DNA of 64,000 nt from an uncultured Bacteroides sp. (GTDB taxonomy: Bacteria; Bacteroidota; Bacteroidia; Bacteroidales; Bacteroidaceae). Position 1 is the first letter of the stretch. Every line of letters starts with the position of its first letter. Shown one piece after another: positions 53,230-61,008 of the stretch. The translations under genes and the position numbers were made by a program. The stretch spans positions 1-64,000 of the forward strand of contig CALUOO010000015.1 in the NCBI GenBank assembly GCA_944322345.1, given 5' to 3'. The notes under the pieces were generated by a model. That model was not told where the DNA came from and did not search any database. It saw nothing but the letters and a program-made list of their open reading frames with translations.

Positions 53230-53377
53230 TCTCTAGTTTTATTTAGTTAATATAAATATGTATAATCCTCAAAGAATCGTCGTTTCAACACTTTATCAAG
53301 GTGCAAAGTAACCCCATTTTTTTTGTCTGCACAAGGTCTATTCCTTCATTTTTATGTTCCATTTTTAAGATAGTCAA

Positions 53378-53424
53378 CTCTAAAAGCCACTTTACAGAGC
53401 TTTTCGGGACATTCAAGACGGTTT
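53378..53424 (+). promoter_or_regulatory. Conserved upstream element of a PCMD gene, copy B
   Basis: The same ordered words and spacings as at 48173-48220, but on the opposite strand relative to its PCMD gene (start at 53229 on the minus strand). The gap 53229-53620 holds no gene. A weak minus-strand box (TTACTTTGC, at 53302-53310) may be the promoter of PCMD gene 2. Confidence 0.45.
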
Positions 53425-53620
53425 AAATTTCACATTCTACCTTTTCCTCTCTATGCAAATATTATAAACAACATACTCAGACGTGAAATTGTTCGCCAGA
53501 CGTTTTCTTCTCCGATATCTACTTCTCCATTCCTACAGTCAAAGCGCAAGATAATCATAATATGTTTTAAAGCTCTCAAAAAAATTAGAAGGAATATACC
53601 TATTATTTAAAGAAATCTCT

Positions 53621-53629
53621 TATATTTGC
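53621..53629 (+). promoter_or_regulatory. Promoter -7 box of the predicted small RNA
   Basis: TATATTTGC is a full match to the -7 consensus, pointing to a start near 53636. No open frame follows, only a terminator at 53677-53717. Confidence 0.6.
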
Positions 53630-53635
53630 AGCGTG

Positions 53636-53714
53636 TTAAGTTAATAAATTGATTAAGGTCGATTTTTGGCTGTTTCGAATCGGAGAGTATGGGGGTACTT
53701 TCCGATTCTTTTTT
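53636..53714 (+). ncRNA. Predicted small RNA of about 80 nt
   Basis: A consensus -7 box at 53621-53629 is followed by about 40 nt of AU-rich sequence and then an intrinsic terminator. The terminator is a 13-bp stem GAATCGGAGAGTA (53677-53689) with TACTTTCCGATTC (53696-53708), a 6-base loop, and seven T. The nearest upstream plus-strand gene ends at 51089, so this cannot be its terminator. No reading frame of any length is present. I do not recognise a known RNA family. Confidence 0.6.
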
Positions 53715-53717
53715 TAT
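53677..53717 (+). terminator. Terminator of the predicted small RNA
   Basis: The hairpin and T-run described for the small RNA; strong by stem length and T content. Confidence 0.85.
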
Positions 53718-53759
53718 GCTCGGACAGACTTGATCATTGCCCTCACTTTACCCCATTTA

Positions 53760-53843
53760 TTGGGAAAGGTTAGCTGACACATTGGGAAAGGTTAGCCAAT
53801 CTGTTGGGAAAGGTTAGCTGACACGTTGGATAACCTTTCCCAA
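53760..53843. repeat. 22-bp AAAGGTT array, copy 2
   Basis: Three direct 22-bp units start at 53760, 53782 and 53804 (TTGGGAAAGGTTAGC followed by TGACAC or CAATCT). An inverted unit GGATAACCTTTCCCAA closes the array. The core AAAGGTTAGCTGACAC is identical to that in the array at 6464-6529. It lies between the small RNA and the pnp terminator. Confidence 0.85.
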
Positions 53844-53901
53844 CAAACAGGCTCAGCCCCCTGCAGAAGGGCATATTTTATACAAAAGACAAACCGTGAA
53901 A

Positions 53902-53942
53902 CAAACAAAAAAGGATGTCCATAATGTAACGGACATCCTTTC
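53902..53942 (-). terminator. pnp terminator
   Basis: A perfect 10-bp stem, AAGGATGTCC with GGACATCCTT, and on the minus strand a T-run from the A-rich 53902-53910. Confidence 0.85.
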
Positions 53943-53967
53943 TTATATTTCTAAACTAGAAAAGTTC

Positions 53968-56109
53968 TCAGTTTTTCTTCTTCTCAGTCTTTTCCGGTTT
54001 GGGCAGTAACACTTTTCTGGAAAGCTTGAACTTACCTGTCTTCTGATCGATATCAATCAGCTTAACCTCTATCTCGTCACCTTCCTTAATGCCTGCTTCT
54101 TCTACTGTCTCCAGACGCTTCCAGTCGATTTCTGAAATGTGGAGCAGACCATCCTTACCCGGCAAGAATTCAACAAAAGCACCATAAGGCATAATAGAAC
54201 GTACCTTACCTTTGTACACCTCACCTACTTCAGGAATAGCAACAATAGCTTTGATCATACGCATTGCATTCTCAATAGACTGCTTATTGTTGGCTGAGAC
54301 TTCAATTTTTCCAACTCCGTCTACCTCTTCAATCGTAATTACCGCACCGGTCTCTTCCTGCATGCCTTGGATAATCTTTCCACCCGGGCCAATCACGGCA
54401 CCGATGAAATCTTTCGGTATAGTCATCGTCTCAATACGCGGAGCATGGTCTTTCAACTCTGCACGTGGTTCGGCAATTGTTTCTGTGATCTTGTTCAGAA
54501 TATGCATACGGCCTTCTTTTGCCTGATTCAAGGCACGTTCCAGAATATCGTATGACAAGCCGTCTACCTTGATATCCATCTGGGTTGCTGTAATACCATC
54601 CTTTGTTCCGGTCACCTTGAAGTCCATATCGCCCAAGTGATCTTCATCACCCAGAATATCAGACAACACGGCATATTTCTCTTCACCGGCATTCTTGATA
54701 AGTCCCATAGCGATACCAGATACAGGCTTCTTAATCTTGACACCGGCATCCATCAATGCCAATGTTCCTGCACATACGGTAGCCATAGAAGAAGAACCGT
54801 TAGATTCCAGAATATCTGAAACAACACGTACCACATAAGGATAGTCTTCAGGTATCTGTCCCTTCAGCGCACGCCATGCAAGGTGTCCGTGACCGATTTC
54901 ACGACGTCCTACCCCGCGTTGTGCCTTTGCTTCTCCAGTAGAGAATGGCGGGAAGTTATAATGTAACAGGAAACGTTCTTTTCCCTGAGTCAACACATCG
55001 TCTACAATCTTTTCGTCGAGCTTTGTTCCTAGCGTAACAGAAGTCAGCGACTGAGTTTCACCACGGGTAAAGATAGCAGATCCGTGAGGTCCGGGCAGAT
55101 AACCGACTTCGCACCAGATAGGACGGATTTCAGTTGTCTTACGACCATCCAGACGCTTTCCTTCGTCCAAGATGCAGCGGCGCATTGCTTCTTTTTCAAC
55201 GTCATGATAATAACGGTCGATCAATGCAGCTTTCTCTTCCAGTTCTTCTTCGGTGAACTGTGCTTTAAATTCCTCGCAAATAGCATCAAATGCATCCTGA
55301 CGCTCATGTTTATTCTTGTTTCCTGAAGCAGCAATAGCATAAGCCTTGTCATAGCATGCATCGTGTACAGCTTTGCGCAGGTCTTCGTCGTTCACCTCGT
55401 GGCAGTATTCGCGTTTTACGGTTTTTCCTACCTCCGCGGTCAGCTCCATCTGGGCCTTGCAATGCACCTTGATAGCTTCGTGAGCCACCTTCATAGCCTC
55501 AAGCAAGTCGGCTTCGGACACTTCCTTCATTTCGCCTTCCACCATCATGATGTTCTCATAGGTAGCAGCTACCATCAGGTCCATATCAGCCTTTTCCAAT
55601 TGTTCAAACGTCGGGTTGATTACAAACTTCCCGTCGATGCGCGCAACACGCACCTCAGATATCGGTCCGTTGAAAGGAATGTCAGAGACAGCAAGAGCAG
55701 CAGAAGCAGCAAGTCCGGCCAATGCATCCGGCATATCTACACCGTCAGCAGAGAAAAGGATAATGTTTACATATACTTCTGCATGAAAATTGTCGGGGAA
55801 TAAAGGGCGAAGGGCACGGTCTACCAGACGGCAAGTCAGGATTTCATAATCAGATGCGCGACCTTCCCGTTTGGTAAAGCCACCGGGGAAACGGCCAAAT
55901 GCCGAAAATTTTTCTTTATACTCTACCTGTAAAGGCATGAAATCTGTACCGGGAACTGCATCTTTAGCGGCACAAACCGTAGCCAGCAACATGGTGTTTC
56001 CCATGCGCAGCATGACAGAACCGTCTGCCTGTTTTGCCAACTTTCCCGTTTCGAGCGTGATGGTTCTGCCATCGGGAAGCTCGATCGTCTTAACAATTGG
56101 GTTAATCAT
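53968..56109 (-). CDS. pnp: Polyribonucleotide nucleotidyltransferase (PNPase)
   Basis: 3'-5' phosphorolytic exonuclease of RNA turnover. The 713-residue protein has two RNase PH domains (the second with [15 protein letters not shown]-like residues near the active site), a helical linker, and a KH domain ([22 protein letters not shown]). A C-terminal S1 domain ([27 protein letters not shown]) follows. I start at ATG 56109 ([14 protein letters not shown]); the frame is open to 56160, but those residues are not family-like. Confidence 0.96.
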   Translation of the reverse strand: MINPIVKTIELPDGRTITLETGKLAKQADGSVMLRMGNTMLLATVCAAKDAVPGTDFMPLQVEYKEKFSAFGRFPGGFTKREGRASDYEILTCRLVDRALRPLFPDNFHAEVYVNIILFSADGVDMPDALAGLAASAALAVSDIPFNGPISEVRVARIDGKFVINPTFEQLEKADMDLMVAATYENIMMVEGEMKEVSEADLLEAMKVAHEAIKVHCKAQMELTAEVGKTVKREYCHEVNDEDLRKAVHDACYDKAYAIAASGNKNKHERQDAFDAICEEFKAQFTEEELEEKAALIDRYYHDVEKEAMRRCILDEGKRLDGRKTTEIRPIWCEVGYLPGPHGSAIFTRGETQSLTSVTLGTKLDEKIVDDVLTQGKERFLLHYNFPPFSTGEAKAQRGVGRREIGHGHLAWRALKGQIPEDYPYVVRVVSDILESNGSSSMATVCAGTLALMDAGVKIKKPVSGIAMGLIKNAGEEKYAVLSDILGDEDHLGDMDFKVTGTKDGITATQMDIKVDGLSYDILERALNQAKEGRMHILNKITETIAEPRAELKDHAPRIETMTIPKDFIGAVIGPGGKIIQGMQEETGAVITIEEVDGVGKIEVSANNKQSIENAMRMIKAIVAIPEVGEVYKGKVRSIMPYGAFVEFLPGKDGLLHISEIDWKRLETVEEAGIKEGDEIEVKLIDIDQKTGKFKLSRKVLLPKPEKTEKKKN

Positions 56110-56146
56110 AAAAATTGTTTTATCTATACTTTCTTTCAAAATTCCT

Positions 56147-56155
56147 GCAAAGATA
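56147..56155 (-). promoter_or_regulatory. pnp promoter -7 box
   Basis: The minus strand reads TATCTTTGC, 37 nt before the pnp ATG. The -33 region has no exact TTTG. Confidence 0.55.
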
Positions 56156-56248
56156 TACATTTATCATTGTAATATAGTGGAAATGAGGGAAAAAGTTAGC
56201 GACAGACCGTTTTTTTTAGAAATAAAGTCTAAGAAGCTGGCAAAATGC

Positions 56249-56279
56249 TTTGACTAATCTTGAAAAGAAGTATATTTGC
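56249..56279 (+). promoter_or_regulatory. Promoter of the DUF4369 gene
   Basis: TTTG at 56249-56252 and TATATTTGC at 56271-56279 are 18 nt apart; the ATG is 26 nt downstream. Confidence 0.65.
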
Positions 56280-56305
56280 AACTCCTATAAATTAAACACA
56301 CAGAT

Positions 56306-57457
56306 ATGAAAAAAATAGTTTTCACGGCATTTGCCACACTGGCTATTGCGGCTTGTAGCTCAGGACCCGAATTTCACATAAAGGGAGATATTGCCGAAGC
56401 AGACGGTAAAATGCTCTATCTCGAAGCTTCCGGACTAAACGGAATCACAGCACTCGATTCTACCAAGCTGAAAGGCACAGGAACCTTCAATTTTACACAA
56501 CCACGTCCTGAATCCCCGGAATTTTATCGACTCAGAATTGAAGACAAGGTAATCAATTTCTCTGTAGACTCAACCGAGACCATCCTATTCAAAGCTTCTT
56601 ACAACCAATTCAGCACAGCTTATACGGTAGAAGGTTCGGAAAACAGCAGCCGGATCAAAGAGCTGACACTGAAGCAAATGGATCTTCAGCAAAGCGTAAA
56701 CGAACTGCAAAATGCACTTCAAACAAATAAAATAGGGCATGAAGCTTTTCAAGACAGCTTACTAGCCATAGTAAACGCCTATAAAGATGACATTAAAAGG
56801 AACTATATTTTTGCGGCTCCCAACGTTGCATCTTCCTATTTCGCATTGTTTCAAAAGCTGAACAATTATCTGATTTTTGATCCTCTCAACAGCAAGGACG
56901 ATGTCAAATGTTTTGCAGCTGTAGCAACAAGTCTAAACAATTCCTATCCACATGCAGTGCGGACAAAAAACCTGTACAACATTGTCATGAAAGGAATGAG
57001 GAATACACGCCGGGCCGAAGCTCCCAAGCTTGAAATACCACAAGATAAAATTGTGGAAACCGGCATCATTGACATTGCACTACGCGATGCCAAAGGCAAC
57101 ATCTGTAAATTGAGCGAGCTGAAAGGGAAAGTAGTCTTACTTGATTTCACCGTATTCCAGACACCGGCAGGAGCTCCGCACAACCTGATGCTTCGTGAAC
57201 TATACAATAAATATTCCTCACAAGGGCTGGAAATTTATCAAGTATCATTAGATGCCGACGAACACTTCTGGAAAACGTCCGCTATCAACCTTCCATGGAT
57301 ATGCGTTCGAGACGAAAATGGCATTTACTCCACCAATGTTGCCGTATACAATGTACGCCAATTCCCAGCCATTTTCCTGATCAACCGCGACAACGAGTTG
57401 CAATATCGTAGCGAAGACATCAAAGATTTAGAGCCCTCTATCAAGTCGATGCTCTAA
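56306..57457 (+). CDS. DUF4369/thioredoxin-fold lipoprotein lacking the CxxC pair
   Basis: A 383-residue lipoprotein (lipobox AIAAC, Cys 17). An N-terminal DUF4369 domain (FHIKGDIAEADGKMLYLEASG) and helical linker are followed by a thioredoxin/AhpC-TSA fold from about residue 250 (VVLLDFTVFQTPAGAPHNLMLRELY). In active members the strand is followed by a Cys-x-x-Cys; here it is TPAGAP without cysteine. The enzyme is therefore probably redox-inactive and may act as a chaperone or binding protein. The cis-proline region NVRQFPAIFLINR is kept. Confidence 0.85.
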   Translation: MKKIVFTAFATLAIAACSSGPEFHIKGDIAEADGKMLYLEASGLNGITALDSTKLKGTGTFNFTQPRPESPEFYRLRIEDKVINFSVDSTETILFKASYNQFSTAYTVEGSENSSRIKELTLKQMDLQQSVNELQNALQTNKIGHEAFQDSLLAIVNAYKDDIKRNYIFAAPNVASSYFALFQKLNNYLIFDPLNSKDDVKCFAAVATSLNNSYPHAVRTKNLYNIVMKGMRNTRRAEAPKLEIPQDKIVETGIIDIALRDAKGNICKLSELKGKVVLLDFTVFQTPAGAPHNLMLRELYNKYSSQGLEIYQVSLDADEHFWKTSAINLPWICVRDENGIYSTNVAVYNVRQFPAIFLINRDNELQYRSEDIKDLEPSIKSML

Positions 57458-57512
57458 GGTGTTATAAATTAGCATATTTCATTTAAATATGTTACATAGC
57501 ATCGTTTTTTAC

Positions 57513-57544
57513 TTGACACATATGATTTAAACAGCTATCTTTGC
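57513..57544 (+). promoter_or_regulatory. greA promoter
   Basis: TTG at 57513-57515 (in CTTGAC) and TATCTTTGC at 57536-57544 are 20 nt apart. Start is expected near 57551, giving a leader of about 92 nt before the greA ATG. Confidence 0.7.
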
Positions 57545-57560
57545 AGAAAATAATAAGAGA

Positions 57561-57600
57561 GAGTTCCAGCATCAGCTCATGTTGGAATTCTTTTTTGTTT
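57561..57600 (+). terminator. Terminator within the greA leader (possible attenuator)
   Basis: A 12-bp stem, GAGTTCCAGCAT (57561-57572) with ATGTTGGAATTC (57579-57590), two G.T pairs and a 6-base loop, is followed by TTTTTTGTTT. It lies between the greA promoter and its ATG. It would release a leader RNA of about 45 nt. It might also serve as terminator of the upstream gene. Confidence 0.8.
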
Positions 57601-57626
57601 ATACGACTATATTTTACAAAATTTAT

Positions 57627-57634
57627 AAAGGAGG
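57627..57634 (+). promoter_or_regulatory. Strong Shine-Dalgarno sequence of greA
   Basis: AAAGGAGG lies 8 nt before the greA ATG. Shine-Dalgarno matches of this strength are rare in Bacteroides, and this one supports the start at 57643. Confidence 0.7.
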
Positions 57635-57642
57635 AAAATATC

Positions 57643-58107
57643 ATGGCTTATATGTCAGAAGAAGGTTACAAAAACCTGATGGCGGAATTGAAACAGCTGG
57701 AAACAGTTGAACGCCCTAAAATCTCAGCGGCAATAGCCGAAGCAAGAGACAAAGGAGACTTGTCAGAAAATGCAGAATACGATGCAGCAAAAGAGGCACA
57801 AGGTCTATTGGAAATGAGAATCAACAAGTTGAAGGCAATTATTGCAGATGCAAAAATCATTGATGAATCAAAACTAAAGACCGATTCAGTACAGATTCTG
57901 AATAAAGTGGAACTGAAGAACGTCAAGAACGGCATGAAGATGACCTATACGATTGTTTCAGAAAGCGAAGCAAACCTGAAAGAAGGAAAAATCTCTGTCA
58001 ACACTCCTATTGCACAAGGATTGTTGGGTAAAAAAGTAGGTGATATTGCCGAAATTAAAGTTCCTCAAGGCACAATTTCATTAGAAGTAATGAACATATC
58101 ATTTTAA
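57643..58107 (+). CDS. greA: Transcription elongation factor GreA
   Basis: Stimulates RNA cleavage in backtracked RNA polymerase. The 154-residue protein has the N-terminal antiparallel coiled coil with acidic tip (RDKGDLSENAEYDAAKEAQGLLE) and the C-terminal FKBP-like domain ending in APQGTISLEV-type residues. I start at ATG 57643; the frame is open to 57541, but the strong Shine-Dalgarno and family length fix the start. It follows its own leader terminator, similar in layout to E. coli greA. Confidence 0.95.
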   Translation: MAYMSEEGYKNLMAELKQLETVERPKISAAIAEARDKGDLSENAEYDAAKEAQGLLEMRINKLKAIIADAKIIDESKLKTDSVQILNKVELKNVKNGMKMTYTIVSESEANLKEGKISVNTPIAQGLLGKKVGDIAEIKVPQGTISLEVMNISF

Positions 58108-58111
58108 CGTA

Positions 58112-58147
58112 AAGGCAGGTCTCAGTGTGAGGCTTGCCTTCTTTTAT
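58112..58147 (+). terminator. greA terminator
   Basis: A 13-bp stem, AAGGCAGGTCTCA (58112-58124) with TGAGGCTTGCCTT (58128-58140, two G.T), is followed by CTTTTAT. HIT lies 13 nt beyond. Confidence 0.75.
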
Positions 58148-58160
58148 CTATATAAGTGTT

Positions 58161-58553
58161 ATGGCAACAATATTCAGCAAAATCATTGCAGGCGAAATTC
58201 CCTGCTACAAGGTAGCCGAAGACGATAAGTTTTTTGCTTTCCTTGACATTAATCCGTTGGTAAAGGGACACACACTTGTTGTTCCGAAACAAGAAGTAGA
58301 TTACATATTCGATCTAAGCGATGAGGATGTGGCAGCAATGCACGTTTTTGCAAAAAAAATAGCAAAAGCAATCCAAAAAGCTTTTCCATGCAAAAAAGTA
58401 GGCGAAGCTGTCATAGGCTTAGAAGTGCCCCATGCTCATATTCACCTGATTCCAATCCAAAAGGAATCCGACATGCTATTTTCTAATCCCAAATTAAAAT
58501 TATCGGACGAAGAATTTACAGCCATAGCCAAAGCTATCAACTCCTCTCTATAA
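58161..58553 (+). CDS. HIT family nucleotide-binding protein
   Basis: A 130-residue histidine-triad protein with the signature HAHIHLIPI near residue 93 and the N-terminal FSKIIAGEIPCYKVAEDDKFFAFLDI. HIT enzymes hydrolyse nucleoside phosphoramidates or related compounds; the physiological substrate is unknown. I start at ATG 58161. It lies after the greA terminator and is followed by its own terminator. Confidence 0.92.
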   Translation: MATIFSKIIAGEIPCYKVAEDDKFFAFLDINPLVKGHTLVVPKQEVDYIFDLSDEDVAAMHVFAKKIAKAIQKAFPCKKVGEAVIGLEVPHAHIHLIPIQKESDMLFSNPKLKLSDEEFTAIAKAINSSL

Positions 58554-58575
58554 GACATGATAATCTGAGATAAAA

Positions 58576-58617
58576 AAAGCACTGTCTTTCGTTAATGAAA
58601 GCAGTGCTTTCCTTTTT
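58576..58617 (+). terminator. Terminator after the HIT gene
   Basis: AAAGCACTG and CAGTGCTTT arms with an inner CTTTC/GAAAG are followed by CCTTTTT. Confidence 0.85.
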
Positions 58618-58757
58618 CTTAACCATAGTTATATATTCTCAGATTTCTTTTTCTTTTCTTTGTCCCATATTATTTCGCCTATTGCTGAAATATTTTTCAA
58701 CTAATTCATTGTCATATCAGAAAATATACCTATCTTTGCACCCGCAAACGAGAAAAA

Positions 58758-58830
58758 GGTGCCATAGCTCAGTTGGTAGAGCAAAGGACTGAAAATCCTT
58801 GTGTCCCCGGTTCGATTCCTGGTGGCACCA
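58758..58830 (+). tRNA. tRNA-Phe (anticodon GAA)
   Basis: 73 nt with acceptor GGTGCCA/TGGCACC, D arm TAGCTCAGTTGGTAGAGC, anticodon loop CTGAAAA (GAA at 58791-58793), T arm CCCCGGTTCGATTCCTGG, and discriminator A. CCA is not encoded. Confidence 0.95.
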
Positions 58831-58848
58831 CTTTTTTTTAAAAGAGAT

Positions 58849-58921
58849 CGGAATGTAGCGCAGTTGGTAGCGCACTACGTTCGGGACGTAGGGGTCGGGC
58901 GTTCGAGTCGCCTCATTCCGA
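58849..58921 (+). tRNA. tRNA-Pro (anticodon CGG)
   Basis: 73 nt with acceptor CGGAATG/CATTCCG, anticodon stem CTACG/CGTAG and loop TTCGGGA (CGG), and discriminator A at 58921. It lies 18 nt after tRNA-Phe, and both end at the terminator at 58932-58962. Confidence 0.93.
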
Positions 58922-58931
58922 CAGTAAAATG

Positions 58932-58962
58932 AAGCTTGACAAAATAATGTCAGGCTTTTTTA
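58932..58962 (+). terminator. Terminator of the tRNA pair
   Basis: AAGCTTGACA (58932-58941) pairs with TGTCAGGCTT (58949-58958, one G.T), followed by a T-run. Confidence 0.8.
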
Positions 58963-59044
58963 TTATCCTTCCTGTTATCGGCTTATCTTTTCTCCCAAAA
59001 CAATTTTAAAAGCAGTAGTAAATCTTCTTTTCAAAAAGTTTTTA

Positions 59045-59052
59045 TATTTTTG
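59045..59052 (+). promoter_or_regulatory. Probable promoter -7 box of the GH27 gene
   Basis: TATTTTTG matches the consensus 40 nt before the ATG at 59093. Confidence 0.5.
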
Positions 59053-59092
59053 AAGGCAATTTATTATTTACTTACCAATACATAATCACACA

Positions 59093-60736
59093 ATGAAAAG
59101 CAAACTATCTATCTTAGCTACTACAGCTATCACTTTGCTCTGTACCAGCTGTACAGACCTGCAAAACAATCAACCGGGACAAAGCAAACCTGTTAATCCA
59201 CCTCTCATGGGATGGAGTTCATGGAATGCCTTCAGGGTACACATCAGCGAGGATATCATCAAGAATCAAGCAGACTTGATGGTAAAAAAAGGATTAAAAG
59301 ATGCCGGATACCAATATATTAATATCGATGACGGATTTTTCAACCAACGAGACAGTACCGGCAAAATGAGCGCTCACAAAGAACGTTTTCCTAATGGAAT
59401 GAGACCTGTGGTAGACCATATCCATAATCTTGGACTAAAAGCCGGAATATATACCGATGCGGGTAACAACACTTGTGGATCAGTATACGACAATGATAAA
59501 GCCGGTATAGGTGCCGGTATATACGGACACGAAAAAGAAGATGCACAACTCTATTTCGGAGAATGGGGATTTGACTTCATCAAGATTGACTATTGCGGAG
59601 GAAGCAACTTAGGACTGGACGAACAAAAACGATATACCTCAATCAGCGAGAGCATCAAGAAAGTCAATCCAAACGTATCTCTAAACATTTGCCGTTGGGC
59701 CTTCCCTGGTACATGGGCTAAAGACGTAGCTACTTCATGGAGAATCAGCGGTGATATCAATGCCAGTTGGAATTCGTTGAAATATGTTGTTGGGAAGAAT
59801 CTCTATCTGTCTGCTTATGCCAAGGACGGACACTACAACGATATGGATATAATGGTGATAGGATTCAGAGATGAGTGTAAAGTAGGAGGGCAAGGTTTAA
59901 CACCAAACGAAGAGATTGTACATTTCGGTCTGTGGTGTATCATGAGTTCTCCACTACTTATCGGATGTGATCTTGCCAGCATTCCTGAGTCATCACTTCA
60001 ATTGCTGACCAACAAAGAACTGATTGCTTTAAACCAAGACCCATTAGGTCTGCAAGCTTACGTAGTACAACATGACAACGAAGGATATGTACTTGTAAAA
60101 GACATTGAACAGAAACGAGGTAACGTACGTGCAGTTGCACTCTACAACCCATCAGATACTGTTTGCCAATTCTCTGTACCATTCTCAACACTGGAACTTG
60201 AAGGCAACATAAAGGTTCGCGACCTGGTAGAACACAAAGATTTAGGAAGTTTCTCTGGTAAATTTGAAAAAGAACTTCCTGCACATAGTGCCATGTTCTT
60301 ACGGGTAGAAGGCGAAAAACGACTAGAACCGACATTATACGAAGCAGAGTGGGCATACCTGCCTCTTTACAACGATTTAGGAAAGAACTCTAAAATTATC
60401 TCTTATGCTTTTGATGGAGAAGCTTCTGGAAAAATGAAGGTAGGTTACATCGGTGGACAACCGGAAAACTATGCTGAATGGTCGGAAGTATATAGTGAGC
60501 AAGGAGGACGCTATGACATCACAGTCAACTACTCATTCGGTAATGGCAGACAACTGGATATTATCGTCAACGGAAAGACAACCAGAATCAACGAACTGGC
60601 AACAGATGACGGACACCACCAGATTACTGTACCTATTGAATTAAAACCCGGCTATAATGTAATCCGCATGGGTAACAGTTATAACTGGGCTCCAGATATC
60701 GACTGCTTCACTCTGGCTCCTGTTGCAACCAAATAA
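59093..60736 (+). CDS. GH27 alpha-galactosidase lipoprotein with C-terminal binding domain
   Basis: A 547-residue lipoprotein (lipobox LCTSC, Cys 20). The GH27 barrel has the N-terminal PPLMGWSSWNAF, the nucleophile Asp 166 in KIDYCGG, and the acid/base Asp 221 in RISGDIN. A beta-sandwich follows, and the C-terminus (from about residue 420, YEAEWAYLP) looks like a CBM35-type sugar-binding domain. It would release alpha-galactose (or, in the family, alpha-N-acetylgalactosamine) at the cell surface. Confidence 0.92.
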   Translation: MKSKLSILATTAITLLCTSCTDLQNNQPGQSKPVNPPLMGWSSWNAFRVHISEDIIKNQADLMVKKGLKDAGYQYINIDDGFFNQRDSTGKMSAHKERFPNGMRPVVDHIHNLGLKAGIYTDAGNNTCGSVYDNDKAGIGAGIYGHEKEDAQLYFGEWGFDFIKIDYCGGSNLGLDEQKRYTSISESIKKVNPNVSLNICRWAFPGTWAKDVATSWRISGDINASWNSLKYVVGKNLYLSAYAKDGHYNDMDIMVIGFRDECKVGGQGLTPNEEIVHFGLWCIMSSPLLIGCDLASIPESSLQLLTNKELIALNQDPLGLQAYVVQHDNEGYVLVKDIEQKRGNVRAVALYNPSDTVCQFSVPFSTLELEGNIKVRDLVEHKDLGSFSGKFEKELPAHSAMFLRVEGEKRLEPTLYEAEWAYLPLYNDLGKNSKIISYAFDGEASGKMKVGYIGGQPENYAEWSEVYSEQGGRYDITVNYSFGNGRQLDIIVNGKTTRINELATDDGHHQITVPIELKPGYNVIRMGNSYNWAPDIDCFTLAPVATK

Positions 60737-60777
60737 GTCGCATAGAAATGAAATAATAGCTTTTACAAGCTAAACAA

Positions 60778-60821
60778 ACAGAATAGGCTGAAGTTTTGAA
60801 CTTCAGCCTATTCTGTTTTTA
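60778..60821 (+). terminator. Terminator of the GH27 gene
   Basis: A perfect 18-bp stem (60778-60795 with 60799-60816) with a 3-base loop is followed by TTTTAA. Confidence 0.9.
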
Positions 60822-60932
60822 ACTAGAGCTATACTACAATACTGCACCCTATCTAAACGCTAAATAAGAATATATACTATGCATATCTTACACTTTACAA
60901 CGATTATTCTTCCTCACACGTTATTATGCCAC

Positions 60933-60965
60933 AGAGTCGGGCTGTTTTCACAACAACCCGACTCT
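60933..60965 (-). terminator. Hairpin between GH27 and glnN
   Basis: A 14-bp stem, AGAGTCGGGCTGTT with AACAACCCGACTCT (one G.T), and a 5-base loop. There is no clear T-run on the minus strand; it is probably a weak glnN terminator. Confidence 0.5.
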
Positions 60966-61008
60966 TATCAAACATCCAATAAAAAATCAGAGTTCGTTCC
61001 TGATTCTT

